A stretch of DNA of 36,717 bases from contig CAJMFH010000027.1 of the NCBI GenBank assembly GCA_905212635.1, forward strand, positions 1 to 36,717, written 5' to 3'. The DNA comes from an uncultured Lachnoclostridium sp. (GTDB lineage: Bacteria; Bacillota; Clostridia; Lachnospirales; Lachnospiraceae). The stretch's first letter is position 1; each line of letters begins with the position of its first letter. The notes under the pieces were generated by a model that saw nothing but the letters and a program-made list of their open reading frames with translations, was not told where the DNA came from and ran no database searches. The position numbers and the translations under genes were made by a program. Below are positions 1-8,097 of this stretch, in pieces.

Positions 1-58
1 CAAGGCTAAAAATGCTCATAAGGGGATTAGGTCCCATGTGCACAAAAATTTGGAACAT

Positions 59-78
59 AAAGAAAATAGATTTTCTTT
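59..78. repeat. Short A/T-rich inverted repeat upstream of the sulfur operon
   Basis: A perfect 9-bp inverted repeat (AAAGAAAAT / ATTTTCTTT) is separated by two bases. It could be the remnant of a terminator for a gene left of the window or part of a control region. Apart from it, I see no gene, RNA or clear signal in bases 1-170. Confidence 0.3.
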
Positions 79-171
79 GTGCTGATTATGGTACCGTATT
101 CAGGGAGAAATGTCAAGGACAACGATCATTTATGTCAGTAGTTCTCAAAAAAAAATTACTTTTTCCATAAT

Positions 172-205
172 TCCTATTGACTTAGTAGGATAAAGATGAT
201 ATGAT
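172..205 (+). promoter_or_regulatory. Promoter of the sulfate-assimilation operon with an overlapping palindromic operator
   Basis: The -35 box TTGACT (177-182) and -10 box TATGAT (200-205) are separated by exactly 17 bases, so this is a near-consensus housekeeping promoter with a start near 212. The -35 box lies inside an inverted repeat, TCCTA (172-176) and TAGGA (186-190), where a repressor would block RNA polymerase. Its shape resembles sites of Rrf2-family regulators of sulfur metabolism (CymR group). An Rrf2 gene closes this operon, so autoregulation is a reasonable inference. Confidence 0.72.
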
Positions 206-212
206 AATTTCA

Positions 213-235
213 GTCAATAAGTCAAGCCTATTGAC
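213..235 (+). promoter_or_regulatory. Second palindrome at the transcript start (candidate operator or leader hairpin)
   Basis: A perfect 7-bp inverted repeat, GTCAATA (213-219) and TATTGAC (229-235), has a 9-base spacer and begins at the predicted start of transcription. The 8-mer CTATTGAC is shared with the upstream site at 174-181, so this may be a second binding site for the same regulator. It could instead fold as a short hairpin at the 5' end of the mRNA. Confidence 0.5.
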
Positions 236-298
236 CTGCGCATGCATCGGCATGCTACATATCGCAAAACGAAAAACAGAGGAAGGGCGGTAACGATT

Positions 299-1231
299 AT
301 GGAAAAGATTGCAAAGCAGTTGACAGAGTTGATTGGGAACACTCCATTGCTGGAACTGACAAATTATGAAAAAGAGAATGAATTAAAAGCGAAAATAATC
401 GCAAAATTGGAATATTTTAATCCGCTGGGAAGCGTGAAAGACCGTGTGGCAGGTGCGATGATTGAGCAGGGGATCCAAGATGGCAAGATCAACGCCGACA
501 CCGTTATTATCGAGCCGACAAGCGGAAATACAGGAATCGGACTTGCCTTTGTGGCAGCAGCCAAGGGACTGCATCTGATTCTTACGATGCCGGATACGAT
601 GAGTGTGGAAAGACGCAAGATCGTATCGGCGCTGGGGGCAGAGATCGTGCTCACACCGGGACGCGAAGGTATGAAAGGCGCGATCGCAAAAGCAGAAGCA
701 CTAAAGGAAGAATATGGAAATGCGTTTATTCCGCAGCAGTTTGAAAATGAGGCAAATCCGGCAATCCATAAAAAGACGACCGGACAGGAGATCTGGAGAG
801 ATACCGATGGAAAGGTAGATATCTTCGTATCGGCAGTCGGAACCGGCGGAACCGTAACCGGAACCGGACTGGCATTGAAAGAGAAAAATCCGGATGTCAA
901 AGTCGTAGCCGTAGAGCCTGCAAGTTCGCCGGTGCTTTCCGGAGGAAAGCCGGGACCACATAAGATTCAGGGAATCGGCGCCGGTTTTGTGCCGGGTGTA
1001 CTCGAAATGAAAGTATTGGATGAGATCATAAAAGTAGAAAACGACGATGCGTTCGAGACAGCAAGAAAGATTGCAAGAACCGACGGTGTGCTTGTGGGAA
1101 TTTCCTCCGGTGCAGCATTGTACGCAGCGACAGAACTTGCCAAACGTCCGGAAAATGAGGGCAAAAACATCGTGGTATTGCTCCCGGATACCGGTGAGAG
1201 ATATCTTTCTACTTCCTTATTTATTGTATAA
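299..1231 (+). CDS. cysK: Cysteine synthase (O-acetylserine sulfhydrylase)
   Basis: PLP enzyme that makes cysteine from O-acetylserine and sulfide. The 310-residue protein has the PLP lysine in GSVKDR (K47), the substrate loop TSGNTG (74-79), the phosphate-binding GTGGT loop (181-185) and GISSGAA (268-274), and it ends in the usual family terminus near RYLSTSLF. I chose the ATG at 299 because GGAAGGGCGG (281-290) sits 8 bases before it; an in-frame ATG at 242 has no such site and would add a non-homologous leader. It is the first gene of the operon. In Bacillus, CysK also acts as partner of the repressor CymR, which fits its pairing here with a terminal Rrf2 gene. Confidence 0.93.
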   Translation: MEKIAKQLTELIGNTPLLELTNYEKENELKAKIIAKLEYFNPLGSVKDRVAGAMIEQGIQDGKINADTVIIEPTSGNTGIGLAFVAAAKGLHLILTMPDTMSVERRKIVSALGAEIVLTPGREGMKGAIAKAEALKEEYGNAFIPQQFENEANPAIHKKTTGQEIWRDTDGKVDIFVSAVGTGGTVTGTGLALKEKNPDVKVVAVEPASSPVLSGGKPGPHKIQGIGAGFVPGVLEMKVLDEIIKVENDDAFETARKIARTDGVLVGISSGAALYAATELAKRPENEGKNIVVLLPDTGERYLSTSLFIV

Positions 1232-1245
1232 AGGCAGAGGATTTT

Positions 1246-2271
1246 ATGCAGAAAAGAAAACACAGAATATTGTCCGCGGTGCTTATCGTGGCAATGACAG
1301 CCGGAATGGTGGCCGGACTTGGCGGTTGTGGAAAAAAGAACGGCGACGAGCTGACGATCACCAACGTTTCCTACGATCCGACGAGAGAATTTTACGAAAA
1401 ATACAATGTGTTATTTGAACAATATTACGAAAAGAATTTCGGGAAAAAAGTGCGGGTGATACAGTCGCACGGAGGTTCCGGAAGCCAGGCAAGATCCGTC
1501 GTGGAAGGATGTAATGCCGATGTCGTTACGCTCGCACTTGAGCATGACATCACATTGATTGAAAAAACGGGACTGATCGATGCCGGATGGCAGAAAGAAT
1601 TTGACAAAGACAGTGCTCCTTACACATCGACCATCGTATTTTTGGTACGAAAAGGGAATCCGAAGCAGATTCAAGACTGGCAGGATTTGGTAAAGAACGG
1701 TGTGGAAGTCATTACACCGGATCCAAAGAGCAGCGGCGGAGCGTGCTGGAATTTTCTGGCGGCTCTCAGTTATGCGAAGACGACATGGAACGATGCGGCG
1801 AAAGAAAAGCAGTTTATGAAAGCGTTGTATCAAAATGTGTCTGTGATGGATTCGGGCGCAAGAGGAGCGGCTACTACATTTGTAGAAAACAAAAAGGGCG
1901 ACGTACTGATCGCTTGGGAAAATGAGGCGTTGGCGACATTGGACTCTTATCCGGGCGAATACGAGATGATCAATCCTTCGGTCAGCATACTGGCGCAGCC
2001 AAGTGTGGCGGTGGTCGATGACAATGCCGGAATGAATCAGAGTGAAGAAGTGAGCACCAGATATTTACAATATTTGTACAGCGACGAAGCCCAGCGGCTC
2101 ATTGGGGAAAATGGCTACCGTCCATCCAATGAAGCGGTTTTACAGGAATTTTCAGACAAATACGATCTGTCGATCAAGATGTGGAACATCGGAGATTATG
2201 GAGGCTGGGACAAAGCCTACGAGACGTATTTTGACGATGGTGCCATGTTTGATGAGATTTACGAATACTAG
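1246..2271 (+). CDS. sbp: Sulfate/thiosulfate ABC transporter substrate-binding lipoprotein
   Basis: Extracellular receptor that hands sulfate (possibly thiosulfate) to the CysTWA importer. It has 341 residues: a basic N-terminus, a hydrophobic segment (about 10-27) and a lipobox LGGC with the lipidated Cys at 28, as expected in a Gram-positive cell. The mature part shows features of the Sbp/CysP family, including an SYDPTREFY-type start, the SHGGSGSQ segment and a TPDPKSSGGA segment followed by an aromatic-rich stretch. It starts 14 bases after cysK behind an AGAGG site and is followed by the permease genes. Sulfate rather than molybdate is favoured by length, motifs and neighbours. Confidence 0.9.
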   Translation: MQKRKHRILSAVLIVAMTAGMVAGLGGCGKKNGDELTITNVSYDPTREFYEKYNVLFEQYYEKNFGKKVRVIQSHGGSGSQARSVVEGCNADVVTLALEHDITLIEKTGLIDAGWQKEFDKDSAPYTSTIVFLVRKGNPKQIQDWQDLVKNGVEVITPDPKSSGGACWNFLAALSYAKTTWNDAAKEKQFMKALYQNVSVMDSGARGAATTFVENKKGDVLIAWENEALATLDSYPGEYEMINPSVSILAQPSVAVVDDNAGMNQSEEVSTRYLQYLYSDEAQRLIGENGYRPSNEAVLQEFSDKYDLSIKMWNIGDYGGWDKAYETYFDDGAMFDEIYEY

Positions 2272-2298
2272 TAATTAGTACAAGAGGAGCGAGAGAAG

Positions 2299-3153
2299 AT
2301 GAAAAAGGCAGATATACCAAAAAAAGTGAAAAAAGCCAGAGTCATACCGGGTTATCGATGCACTTTGGGAATTGTCGTAACGATGCTTTCGCTCATTGTG
2401 CTCATTCCGCTGGCATCCGTGCTTGTGCATTCGCTTCAGATTTCCCCGCGTGAATTTTTCGCGCTGCTTTGGAAACCGAATGTGCGAAATGCCTTTCTTA
2501 CCAGCATCGGCTGTTCGTTTGTGGCAGCGGTGCTCAATGCGGTGTTTGGATTGATCATAGCATGGACGTTAGTGAAATACGATTTTCCGGGAAAACGAAT
2601 CTTAGATGGATTCATTGAACTTCCCTTTGCACTGCCGACTGCGGTTGCCGGCATTACGCTTTCAAAATTGTATTCGGAAAGCGGCTGGCTGGGAAGCAGG
2701 CTGGAAAAAATTGGAATAAAAGTGACATACACCCATCTCGGACTTGTGATCGCGTTGATCTTCGTGGGACTGCCGTTTGTCATAAGAGCGGTTCAGCCGG
2801 TTCTTGAAAAAATGGACGGCCAATACGAAGAAGCGGCGTATATGCTTGGCGCGACACCGAGGAAAACGTTCTTTTCCGTCATTTTACCGGAATTACGGCC
2901 GGCACTGCTGACCGGGTTTGGTCTTGCATTTGCCAGAGGAATCGGCGAATACGGCAGCGTCATTTACATCTCGGGAAACAGCGCAAAGGAAAAGACGCAG
3001 GTAATTTCTTATGTTATTATGCAAAAATTAAGTTATATTGATTATGCAAGTGCGACGGCAATCGCATTTGTGATGCTGATCCTGTCATTTCTGCTTTTGC
3101 TTTTTGTCAATATCGTGCAGGCGAGACAGTCAGCGAGAACAAATTTGTTGTAG
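2299..3153 (+). CDS. cysT: Sulfate ABC transporter permease, CysT (CysU) type
   Basis: One of two membrane subunits of the sulfate importer. The 284-residue protein shows about six hydrophobic segments and the cytoplasmic EAA loop (EEAAYMLGAT, about 177-186) that docks on the ATPase. It has the CysT-family pattern around FIELPFALPTAVAGI. A GAGGAG site precedes the ATG. It lies between the binding protein and the second permease and forms a heterodimer with it by family precedent. Confidence 0.92.
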   Translation: MKKADIPKKVKKARVIPGYRCTLGIVVTMLSLIVLIPLASVLVHSLQISPREFFALLWKPNVRNAFLTSIGCSFVAAVLNAVFGLIIAWTLVKYDFPGKRILDGFIELPFALPTAVAGITLSKLYSESGWLGSRLEKIGIKVTYTHLGLVIALIFVGLPFVIRAVQPVLEKMDGQYEEAAYMLGATPRKTFFSVILPELRPALLTGFGLAFARGIGEYGSVIYISGNSAKEKTQVISYVIMQKLSYIDYASATAIAFVMLILSFLLLLFVNIVQARQSARTNLL

Positions 3154-3165
3154 GAGAGGATAGCC

Positions 3166-4026
3166 ATGAGCGAACAGGAAAAACTCGAACGCGGAAAGCG
3201 GCGGACAAAACGGCTGATGATCACCATAACGGTGGCATTTCTCGTATTGATGCTTGTAATCCCATTGGCCTCGGTGATCGCCAGTTCCCTGAAAGAGGGA
3301 ATCGGTTTTTATCTCGAGTCGATCTCAACGGAATATGTGCGAAGCGCTCTTGGAGTGACGATTTTAGCGACGGTGATCGCGGTCATCGTAAATACGTTTT
3401 TTGGAATCTGCGCCGCATGGCTTTTGACAAAATTTTCCTTTTGCGGAAAACAGATCCTGGCGACGCTCATTGACATTCCGTTTTCGATATCGCCGGTTAT
3501 CGTAGGACTTGCCTATCTGATGACGTTTGGACGGCTCGGATGGTTTTATCCCGCGATCCGCGCAGTGAACCAATGGCTCGGAACGGACATCCGTATTACA
3601 TTTGCGATTCCGGGTGTCGTACTGGCGACGATCTTTGTTACCTTCCCATTTGTATCAAGGGAATTGATCCCGATTCTCAATGCGCAGGGAAAGGATGAAG
3701 AAGAGGCGGCGGCGCTGATGGGAGCGAGCGGATATAAAATTTTTCGAAAAATTACGCTTCCACAGATGAAATGGGGACTGATTTATGGTATTATCTTATG
3801 TACAGCGAGAGCGTTAGGCGAATTTGGCGCGGTCAATGCCCTGTCAAAGACAAGAGGCGAGACATTTACACTTCCGCTGGAAATTGATGCTTTATATATG
3901 TCAGGAACGGATACTTCGATCACGGCGGCATTTGCCGTATCCTCGATTTTGGTGATCCTGGCGGTGATCTTACTGATCGCAAGAAATATTCTCGAACACC
4001 GGGACAAAGGAAAGGAAGGGCGGTAA
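3166..4026 (+). CDS. cysW: Sulfate ABC transporter permease, CysW type
   Basis: Second membrane subunit of the sulfate importer, 286 residues. After a charged N-terminal stretch there are about six membrane segments, with an EAA loop near residue 185 (EEAAALMGASGYK) and the CysW-like DIPFSISPVIVGLAY segment. It starts 12 bases after cysT with GGAGAGGA ahead of the ATG, and its stop is 3 bases before the cysA start, so the four transporter genes are surely cotranscribed. Confidence 0.92.
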   Translation: MSEQEKLERGKRRTKRLMITITVAFLVLMLVIPLASVIASSLKEGIGFYLESISTEYVRSALGVTILATVIAVIVNTFFGICAAWLLTKFSFCGKQILATLIDIPFSISPVIVGLAYLMTFGRLGWFYPAIRAVNQWLGTDIRITFAIPGVVLATIFVTFPFVSRELIPILNAQGKDEEEAAALMGASGYKIFRKITLPQMKWGLIYGIILCTARALGEFGAVNALSKTRGETFTLPLEIDALYMSGTDTSITAAFAVSSILVILAVILLIARNILEHRDKGKEGR

Positions 4027-4029
4027 GCA

Positions 4030-5091
4030 ATGTACGTAGAAATGAAGAACATATACAAGCGATACGGCGATTTCCTTGCCTCCGACAATGTGAGTTTCGG
4101 GATTGAAAAAGGAAAACTGGTCGCGCTTCTCGGGCCTTCCGGAAGCGGAAAAACGACACTTTTGCGAATGATCGCAGGATTGGAAAATCCAAATTCCGGA
4201 GATATCTTCATCGACGGAAAACGGGTCAATGACATTCCTGCATCAAAGCGGGGCATCGGATTTGTATTTCAAAATTATGCATTGTTCCGATATATGACGG
4301 TTTTTGACAATGTGGCGTTTGGTCTGGAATTGCAGAAGATGCCGAAAAAACAGATCAAAGAGAGAGTCAAAGAACTTCTCGAATTAACCGGACTTTCGGG
4401 GATGGAAAAGCGGTATCCGAATCAGCTGTCCGGCGGGCAGCGCCAGAGAGTGGCATTTGCCAGAGCATTGGCGCCGAATCCACAGGTACTTTTGCTGGAC
4501 GAACCGTTTGCGGCGATCGATGCCAAAGTAAGAACGGAGCTGCGGAGCTGGCTCAAAGAAATGGTAGAAAAACTTGGAATTACGAGTATTTTCGTCACCC
4601 ACGATCAGGATGAGGCGGTGGAGGTAGCCGATGAGATCATCATTACAAATCACGGAACCATTGAGCAGATGGGAACGCCGGTAGAAATTTACAAATCACC
4701 GGGAACCCCGTTTGTTGCTAAATTTATTGGCCGATCTTCGGTGGTGGAAGAATATGGAAAATTAAAAGGATTTGATCAGGTCGAGGGGGCAGACAGAGCC
4801 GTCATCCGGCCGGAATTTATAAAAATATCAAAGAGTGGTAAACTGGATCAGTACATCAGCGCGGCAGAGACCGGAGTCGTAAAAGACGTGGTATTTCGCG
4901 GAAACCGCATTGACATTACCGTCGATATTAACGGAATTGAGGTTGTCGGCGAGAGGTCGCTGGAAAAAGATCTGGTGTCCGTCGGCGAGACGGTGCATGT
5001 GCTGATCTACCGATTGTATGTGTTTGACGAGGCACAGACGTATCTGCTTGAAAACAAAGAGATGCAGGAACAAGATGTATTTTACATTTAG
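4030..5091 (+). CDS. cysA: Sulfate ABC transporter ATP-binding protein
   Basis: Cytoplasmic ATPase that powers sulfate import. It is 353 residues with Walker A GPSGSGKTT (35-43), Q-loop near 81, signature LSGGQRQR (133-140), Walker B LLLDEP (154-159) and the switch histidine in FVTHDQDEA. The C-terminal 110 residues form the TOBE-type regulatory domain common to CysA/MalK ATPases. The D-loop reads AAID rather than the commoner GALD, which is tolerated in the family. The overlap-free 3-base gap to cysW and the GGAAGG site inside the cysW end indicate coupled translation. Confidence 0.93.
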   Translation: MYVEMKNIYKRYGDFLASDNVSFGIEKGKLVALLGPSGSGKTTLLRMIAGLENPNSGDIFIDGKRVNDIPASKRGIGFVFQNYALFRYMTVFDNVAFGLELQKMPKKQIKERVKELLELTGLSGMEKRYPNQLSGGQRQRVAFARALAPNPQVLLLDEPFAAIDAKVRTELRSWLKEMVEKLGITSIFVTHDQDEAVEVADEIIITNHGTIEQMGTPVEIYKSPGTPFVAKFIGRSSVVEEYGKLKGFDQVEGADRAVIRPEFIKISKSGKLDQYISAAETGVVKDVVFRGNRIDITVDINGIEVVGERSLEKDLVSVGETVHVLIYRLYVFDEAQTYLLENKEMQEQDVFYI

Positions 5092-5104
5092 CAGCGTAAG
5101 CTGC
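5091..5104 (+). other. GTAA-loop hairpin between cysA and aprA
   Basis: GCAGC-GTAA-GCTGC forms a 5-bp stem with a GNRA-type loop starting at the last base of the cysA stop codon. No T-run follows, so it is not a terminator. It may stabilise or mark a processing point in the long mRNA between transporter and reductase genes. The next 78 bases hold no gene. Confidence 0.4.
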
Positions 5105-5181
5105 GGAGCATCCCGTAGGGCAGCTAGCAAACAGGCAAATTGCCAACACAAAAAGAACAGCAAAAACAAGGAGGAGCTGCG

Positions 5182-6879
5182 ATGCAGATTGAAAATAAAA
5201 AAATACTTCACACGGACATTTTAATCGTTGGTGGAGGAACGGCAGGCTGTTACGCTGCATTGACAATTCGCGAAAAATCCAATTATTCGATCATTATTGC
5301 GGAAAAGGCAAATATTAAGCGGAGCGGCTGCCTGGCTGCCGGTGTCAACGCGATCAACGCGTATATCGTAAAGGGCAGAAAGCCGGAAGATTATGTGGAA
5401 TATGCGAAAAAAGACGCGGATGGCATCGTGAGAGAGGATCTGTTGATGACAATGTCAGAGGGACTCAACCGGGTAACGGAAAAAATGGAACAACTCGGAC
5501 TTGTCATTTTGAAAGATGAAAATGGAGAATACGTCGCACGCGGAAATCGAAATATAAAGATTAACGGTGAAAATATGAAACCGCTGCTGGCTTCGGCAGT
5601 TGAGAGCCTTCCGAATGTGACCGTACTAAACCGGATTAATATAACCGATTACATTGTGGAGGATAATACGATCCGCGGAGCGTTTGGATTTTCGATGGAA
5701 GAAAACACCGCTTACGAGATCCGCGCAAAGAAAGTGCTTTGTGCGACCGGCGGAGCGGCAGGACTTTACCGCCCGAACAATCCGGGATTTTCGAGACATA
5801 AAATGTGGTATCCGCCATTCAATACCGGCGCAGGATATGCGATGGGCATTCGGAGCGGAGCCGAGATGACAACCTTTGAGATGCGCTTTATCGCCCTCCG
5901 GTGCAAAGATACGATCGCACCGACCGGAACGATCGCACAGGGCGTCGGCGCAAAGCAGGTCAACGCAAAAGGCGAAGTTTACGAAGATAAATACGGTCTG
6001 ACGACGTCAGAGCGGGTGTATGGAACCGTGATGGAAAATCTGGAAGGAAGAGGCCCTTGCTACCTGCGCACGGAAGGAATCAGCGACGAGCAGGACGAGT
6101 CGTTGAAAAAAGCCTACCTCAACATGGCACCAAGCCAGACGCTCAAATGGATCGAATCCGGCAAGAAGCCGAGCGAGCAGAATGTCGAGATTGAGGGAAC
6201 CGAACCTTATATCGTGGGCGGACACACCGCCAGTGGATACTGGGTGGACACCGACCGCCAGACGACGATCTACGGACTGTACGCGGCAGGAGATGTCGCC
6301 GGAGGATGTCCGCAGAAATACGTGACCGGTGCGATGGTTGAAGGTGAAATCGCGGCACTTCATATGGTAAAAGAACTGGATGCCGGACAGGAACTGCCGG
6401 TAAATGAGGCAGAAGAAGAAACGGCACTGGAAGAAAAGATAAAAGAATATAACCATTATTTGACAGGAACCAACGATATGTTTACTGTCGAAGCCTTAGA
6501 AGAGGCGATGCAGAAAGTCATGGACAATTACGCCGGAGGAATTTCGACACATTATCAGTTCAATGAAAAGCAGCTGGCACTTGCGAAAGACAAGATCAAA
6601 CAGCTGATCGAACTCAGTGAGGATGTCGCAGCGGAAGACATGCACGAACTGATGTTTGTGTACGAGCTGAGAGAACGGCTTACCGTGTGTCTGGCCGTCA
6701 TTGCACATTTGGAAGCAAGAAAAGAGACAAGATGGCACAGTTTTGCCGAAAATTTAGATTATCCTAAAAAAGACCAAAGTTGGTTAAAATATGTAAATTC
6801 CAGAATGGAAGATGGCGAGATTGTCATCCGCTTCCGAGAACTGGTTGGAAGGGAGGAGCATTATGAGCATAGCAATTAA
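5182..6879 (+). CDS. aprA: Adenylylsulfate reductase, flavoprotein subunit alpha (AprA type)
   Basis: FAD subunit that, with AprB, reduces adenosine 5'-phosphosulfate to sulfite and AMP. The 565-residue protein begins with an FAD-binding segment DILIVGGGTAGCY (about 12-24) and has the AprA-specific patterns RSGCLAAGVNAINAY, PEDYVEYAKKDADGIVRED, YRPNNPG and the WYPPFNTGAGYAM/GAEMTTFEMRF stretch, which set it apart from fumarate reductases and NadB. It is about 100 residues shorter than classical dissimilatory AprA. The ATG at 5182 follows AGGAGG (5169-5174); an upstream in-frame ATG (5140) lacks a site. It overlaps aprB by 17 bases. Its setting among cysDN and import genes points to an assimilatory job. 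Confidence 0.87.
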   Translation: MQIENKKILHTDILIVGGGTAGCYAALTIREKSNYSIIIAEKANIKRSGCLAAGVNAINAYIVKGRKPEDYVEYAKKDADGIVREDLLMTMSEGLNRVTEKMEQLGLVILKDENGEYVARGNRNIKINGENMKPLLASAVESLPNVTVLNRINITDYIVEDNTIRGAFGFSMEENTAYEIRAKKVLCATGGAAGLYRPNNPGFSRHKMWYPPFNTGAGYAMGIRSGAEMTTFEMRFIALRCKDTIAPTGTIAQGVGAKQVNAKGEVYEDKYGLTTSERVYGTVMENLEGRGPCYLRTEGISDEQDESLKKAYLNMAPSQTLKWIESGKKPSEQNVEIEGTEPYIVGGHTASGYWVDTDRQTTIYGLYAAGDVAGGCPQKYVTGAMVEGEIAALHMVKELDAGQELPVNEAEEETALEEKIKEYNHYLTGTNDMFTVEALEEAMQKVMDNYAGGISTHYQFNEKQLALAKDKIKQLIELSEDVAAEDMHELMFVYELRERLTVCLAVIAHLEARKETRWHSFAENLDYPKKDQSWLKYVNSRMEDGEIVIRFRELVGREEHYEHSN

Positions 6880-7177
6880 CAAGGCATTGTGCAAGGGGTG
6901 TACCGCCTGCGCGAAAGTTTGTCCGGGAAGTCTCATCAAGATGGACGACGACAAAAAAGCCTATATCAAGTACCCGAAAGACTGCTGGGGATGCTCATCC
7001 TGTATCAAAGAGTGCCGGTTTGGCGCGATTGCTCTTTATCTGGGAGCAGATATTGGAGGTATGGGAAGCAAGATGACTGTACTTTCTGAAGAAAATCAGT
7101 TATACTGGAATATATTGCGAAGAGATGGCAGCAAAGAACAGGTTATCATCAACAAAAAAGAATCAAATAAGTACTAG
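6863..7177 (+). CDS. aprB: Adenylylsulfate reductase, ferredoxin-like subunit beta (AprB type)
   Basis: Electron-transfer subunit carrying two [4Fe-4S] clusters to the AprA flavin. The 104-residue protein has Cys 10, 13, 16 and 20 and Cys 41, 44, 47 and 51, the second set within CWGCSSC, which matches the CWECYSC pattern of classical AprB. After the clusters comes a short beta tail (GGMGSKMTVLSEENQLYWNI) like the AprB segment preceding its C-terminal arm, but the long arm that wraps AprA in sulfate reducers is shortened. It starts inside the end of aprA behind GGGAGGAG, so translation is coupled. A plain ferredoxin is the alternative, but the tail and the neighbour argue for AprB. Confidence 0.85.
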   Translation: MSIAINKALCKGCTACAKVCPGSLIKMDDDKKAYIKYPKDCWGCSSCIKECRFGAIALYLGADIGGMGSKMTVLSEENQLYWNILRRDGSKEQVIINKKESNKY

Positions 7178-7196
7178 AGAAAGGAAGGACACAGAT

Positions 7197-8096
7197 ATGA
7201 GTGAGTTTTCACATCTTGACGAATTGGAGGCAGAAGCAATCTACATCATCCGTGAAGTGGCAGCAGAATGCGAAAAACCGGTAATGCTTTATTCCATCGG
7301 AAAAGACAGCTCGGTAATGCTGCATTTGGCAATGAAAGCTTTTTATCCGGAGAAACCGCCGTTCCCATTTTTACATGTCAATACAACATGGAAATTTAAA
7401 GAAATGATTGAGTTCCGTGACAAAACGGCAAAAAAACTTGGCATCGATATGATCGAGTACATTAATGAACAAGGGGTAAAAGACGGAATCAATCCATTTG
7501 ACCACGGTTCTGCTTATACTGATATCATGAAAACACAGGCATTGAAACAGGCACTCGACAAATACGGATTTACCGCTGCATTTGGTGGCGGACGCCGAGA
7601 CGAGGAGAAATCAAGAGCCAAAGAGAGAATATTCTCTTTCCGAAATGAACATCATGCGTGGGATCCGAAAAACCAGCGTCCGGAGATGTGGAAACTGTAC
7701 AATTCCAAGATCCAGAAACATCAGGAAGTACGAGTATTCCCATTGTCAAACTGGACCGAGACGGATATCTGGCAGTACATTCGCCGCGAAAATATCGAGA
7801 TTCCATCTCTGTATTTTGCAAAAGTACGTCCGGTCGTTTACCGCGACGGCAACATTATCATGGTAGACGATGACCGTATGAAACTTCGTCCGGGTGAAAA
7901 GATCGAGTACAAGAGTGTACGATTCCGTACCTTGGGATGCTATCCACTTACCGGTGGATGTGAGTCCACTGCGACGACACTGGACGAAATTATCGACGAG
8001 ACACTGAGCGCCGTATCTTCCGAGAGAACGACACGAGTGATCGACAATGAAGCAGCTGGCAGTATGGAACGAAGAAAGAGAGAAGGGTATTTCTAA
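7197..8096 (+). CDS. cysD: Sulfate adenylyltransferase subunit 2
   Basis: Catalytic PP-loop subunit of the GTP-driven ATP sulfurylase, making APS from sulfate and ATP. It is 299 residues, the usual length, with the nucleotide-binding YSIGKDSSV (about 32-40), AAFGGGRRDEEKSRAKER and the conserved C-terminal RFRTLGCYPLTG segment. The ATG at 7197 has an AAGGAAGG site upstream; an in-frame ATG at 7125 lies inside aprB and is not credible. Only one base separates its stop codon from the cysN start codon, as usual for the CysDN pair. Confidence 0.95.
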   Translation: MSEFSHLDELEAEAIYIIREVAAECEKPVMLYSIGKDSSVMLHLAMKAFYPEKPPFPFLHVNTTWKFKEMIEFRDKTAKKLGIDMIEYINEQGVKDGINPFDHGSAYTDIMKTQALKQALDKYGFTAAFGGGRRDEEKSRAKERIFSFRNEHHAWDPKNQRPEMWKLYNSKIQKHQEVRVFPLSNWTETDIWQYIRRENIEIPSLYFAKVRPVVYRDGNIIMVDDDRMKLRPGEKIEYKSVRFRTLGCYPLTGGCESTATTLDEIIDETLSAVSSERTTRVIDNEAAGSMERRKREGYF

Positions 8097-8097
8097 T

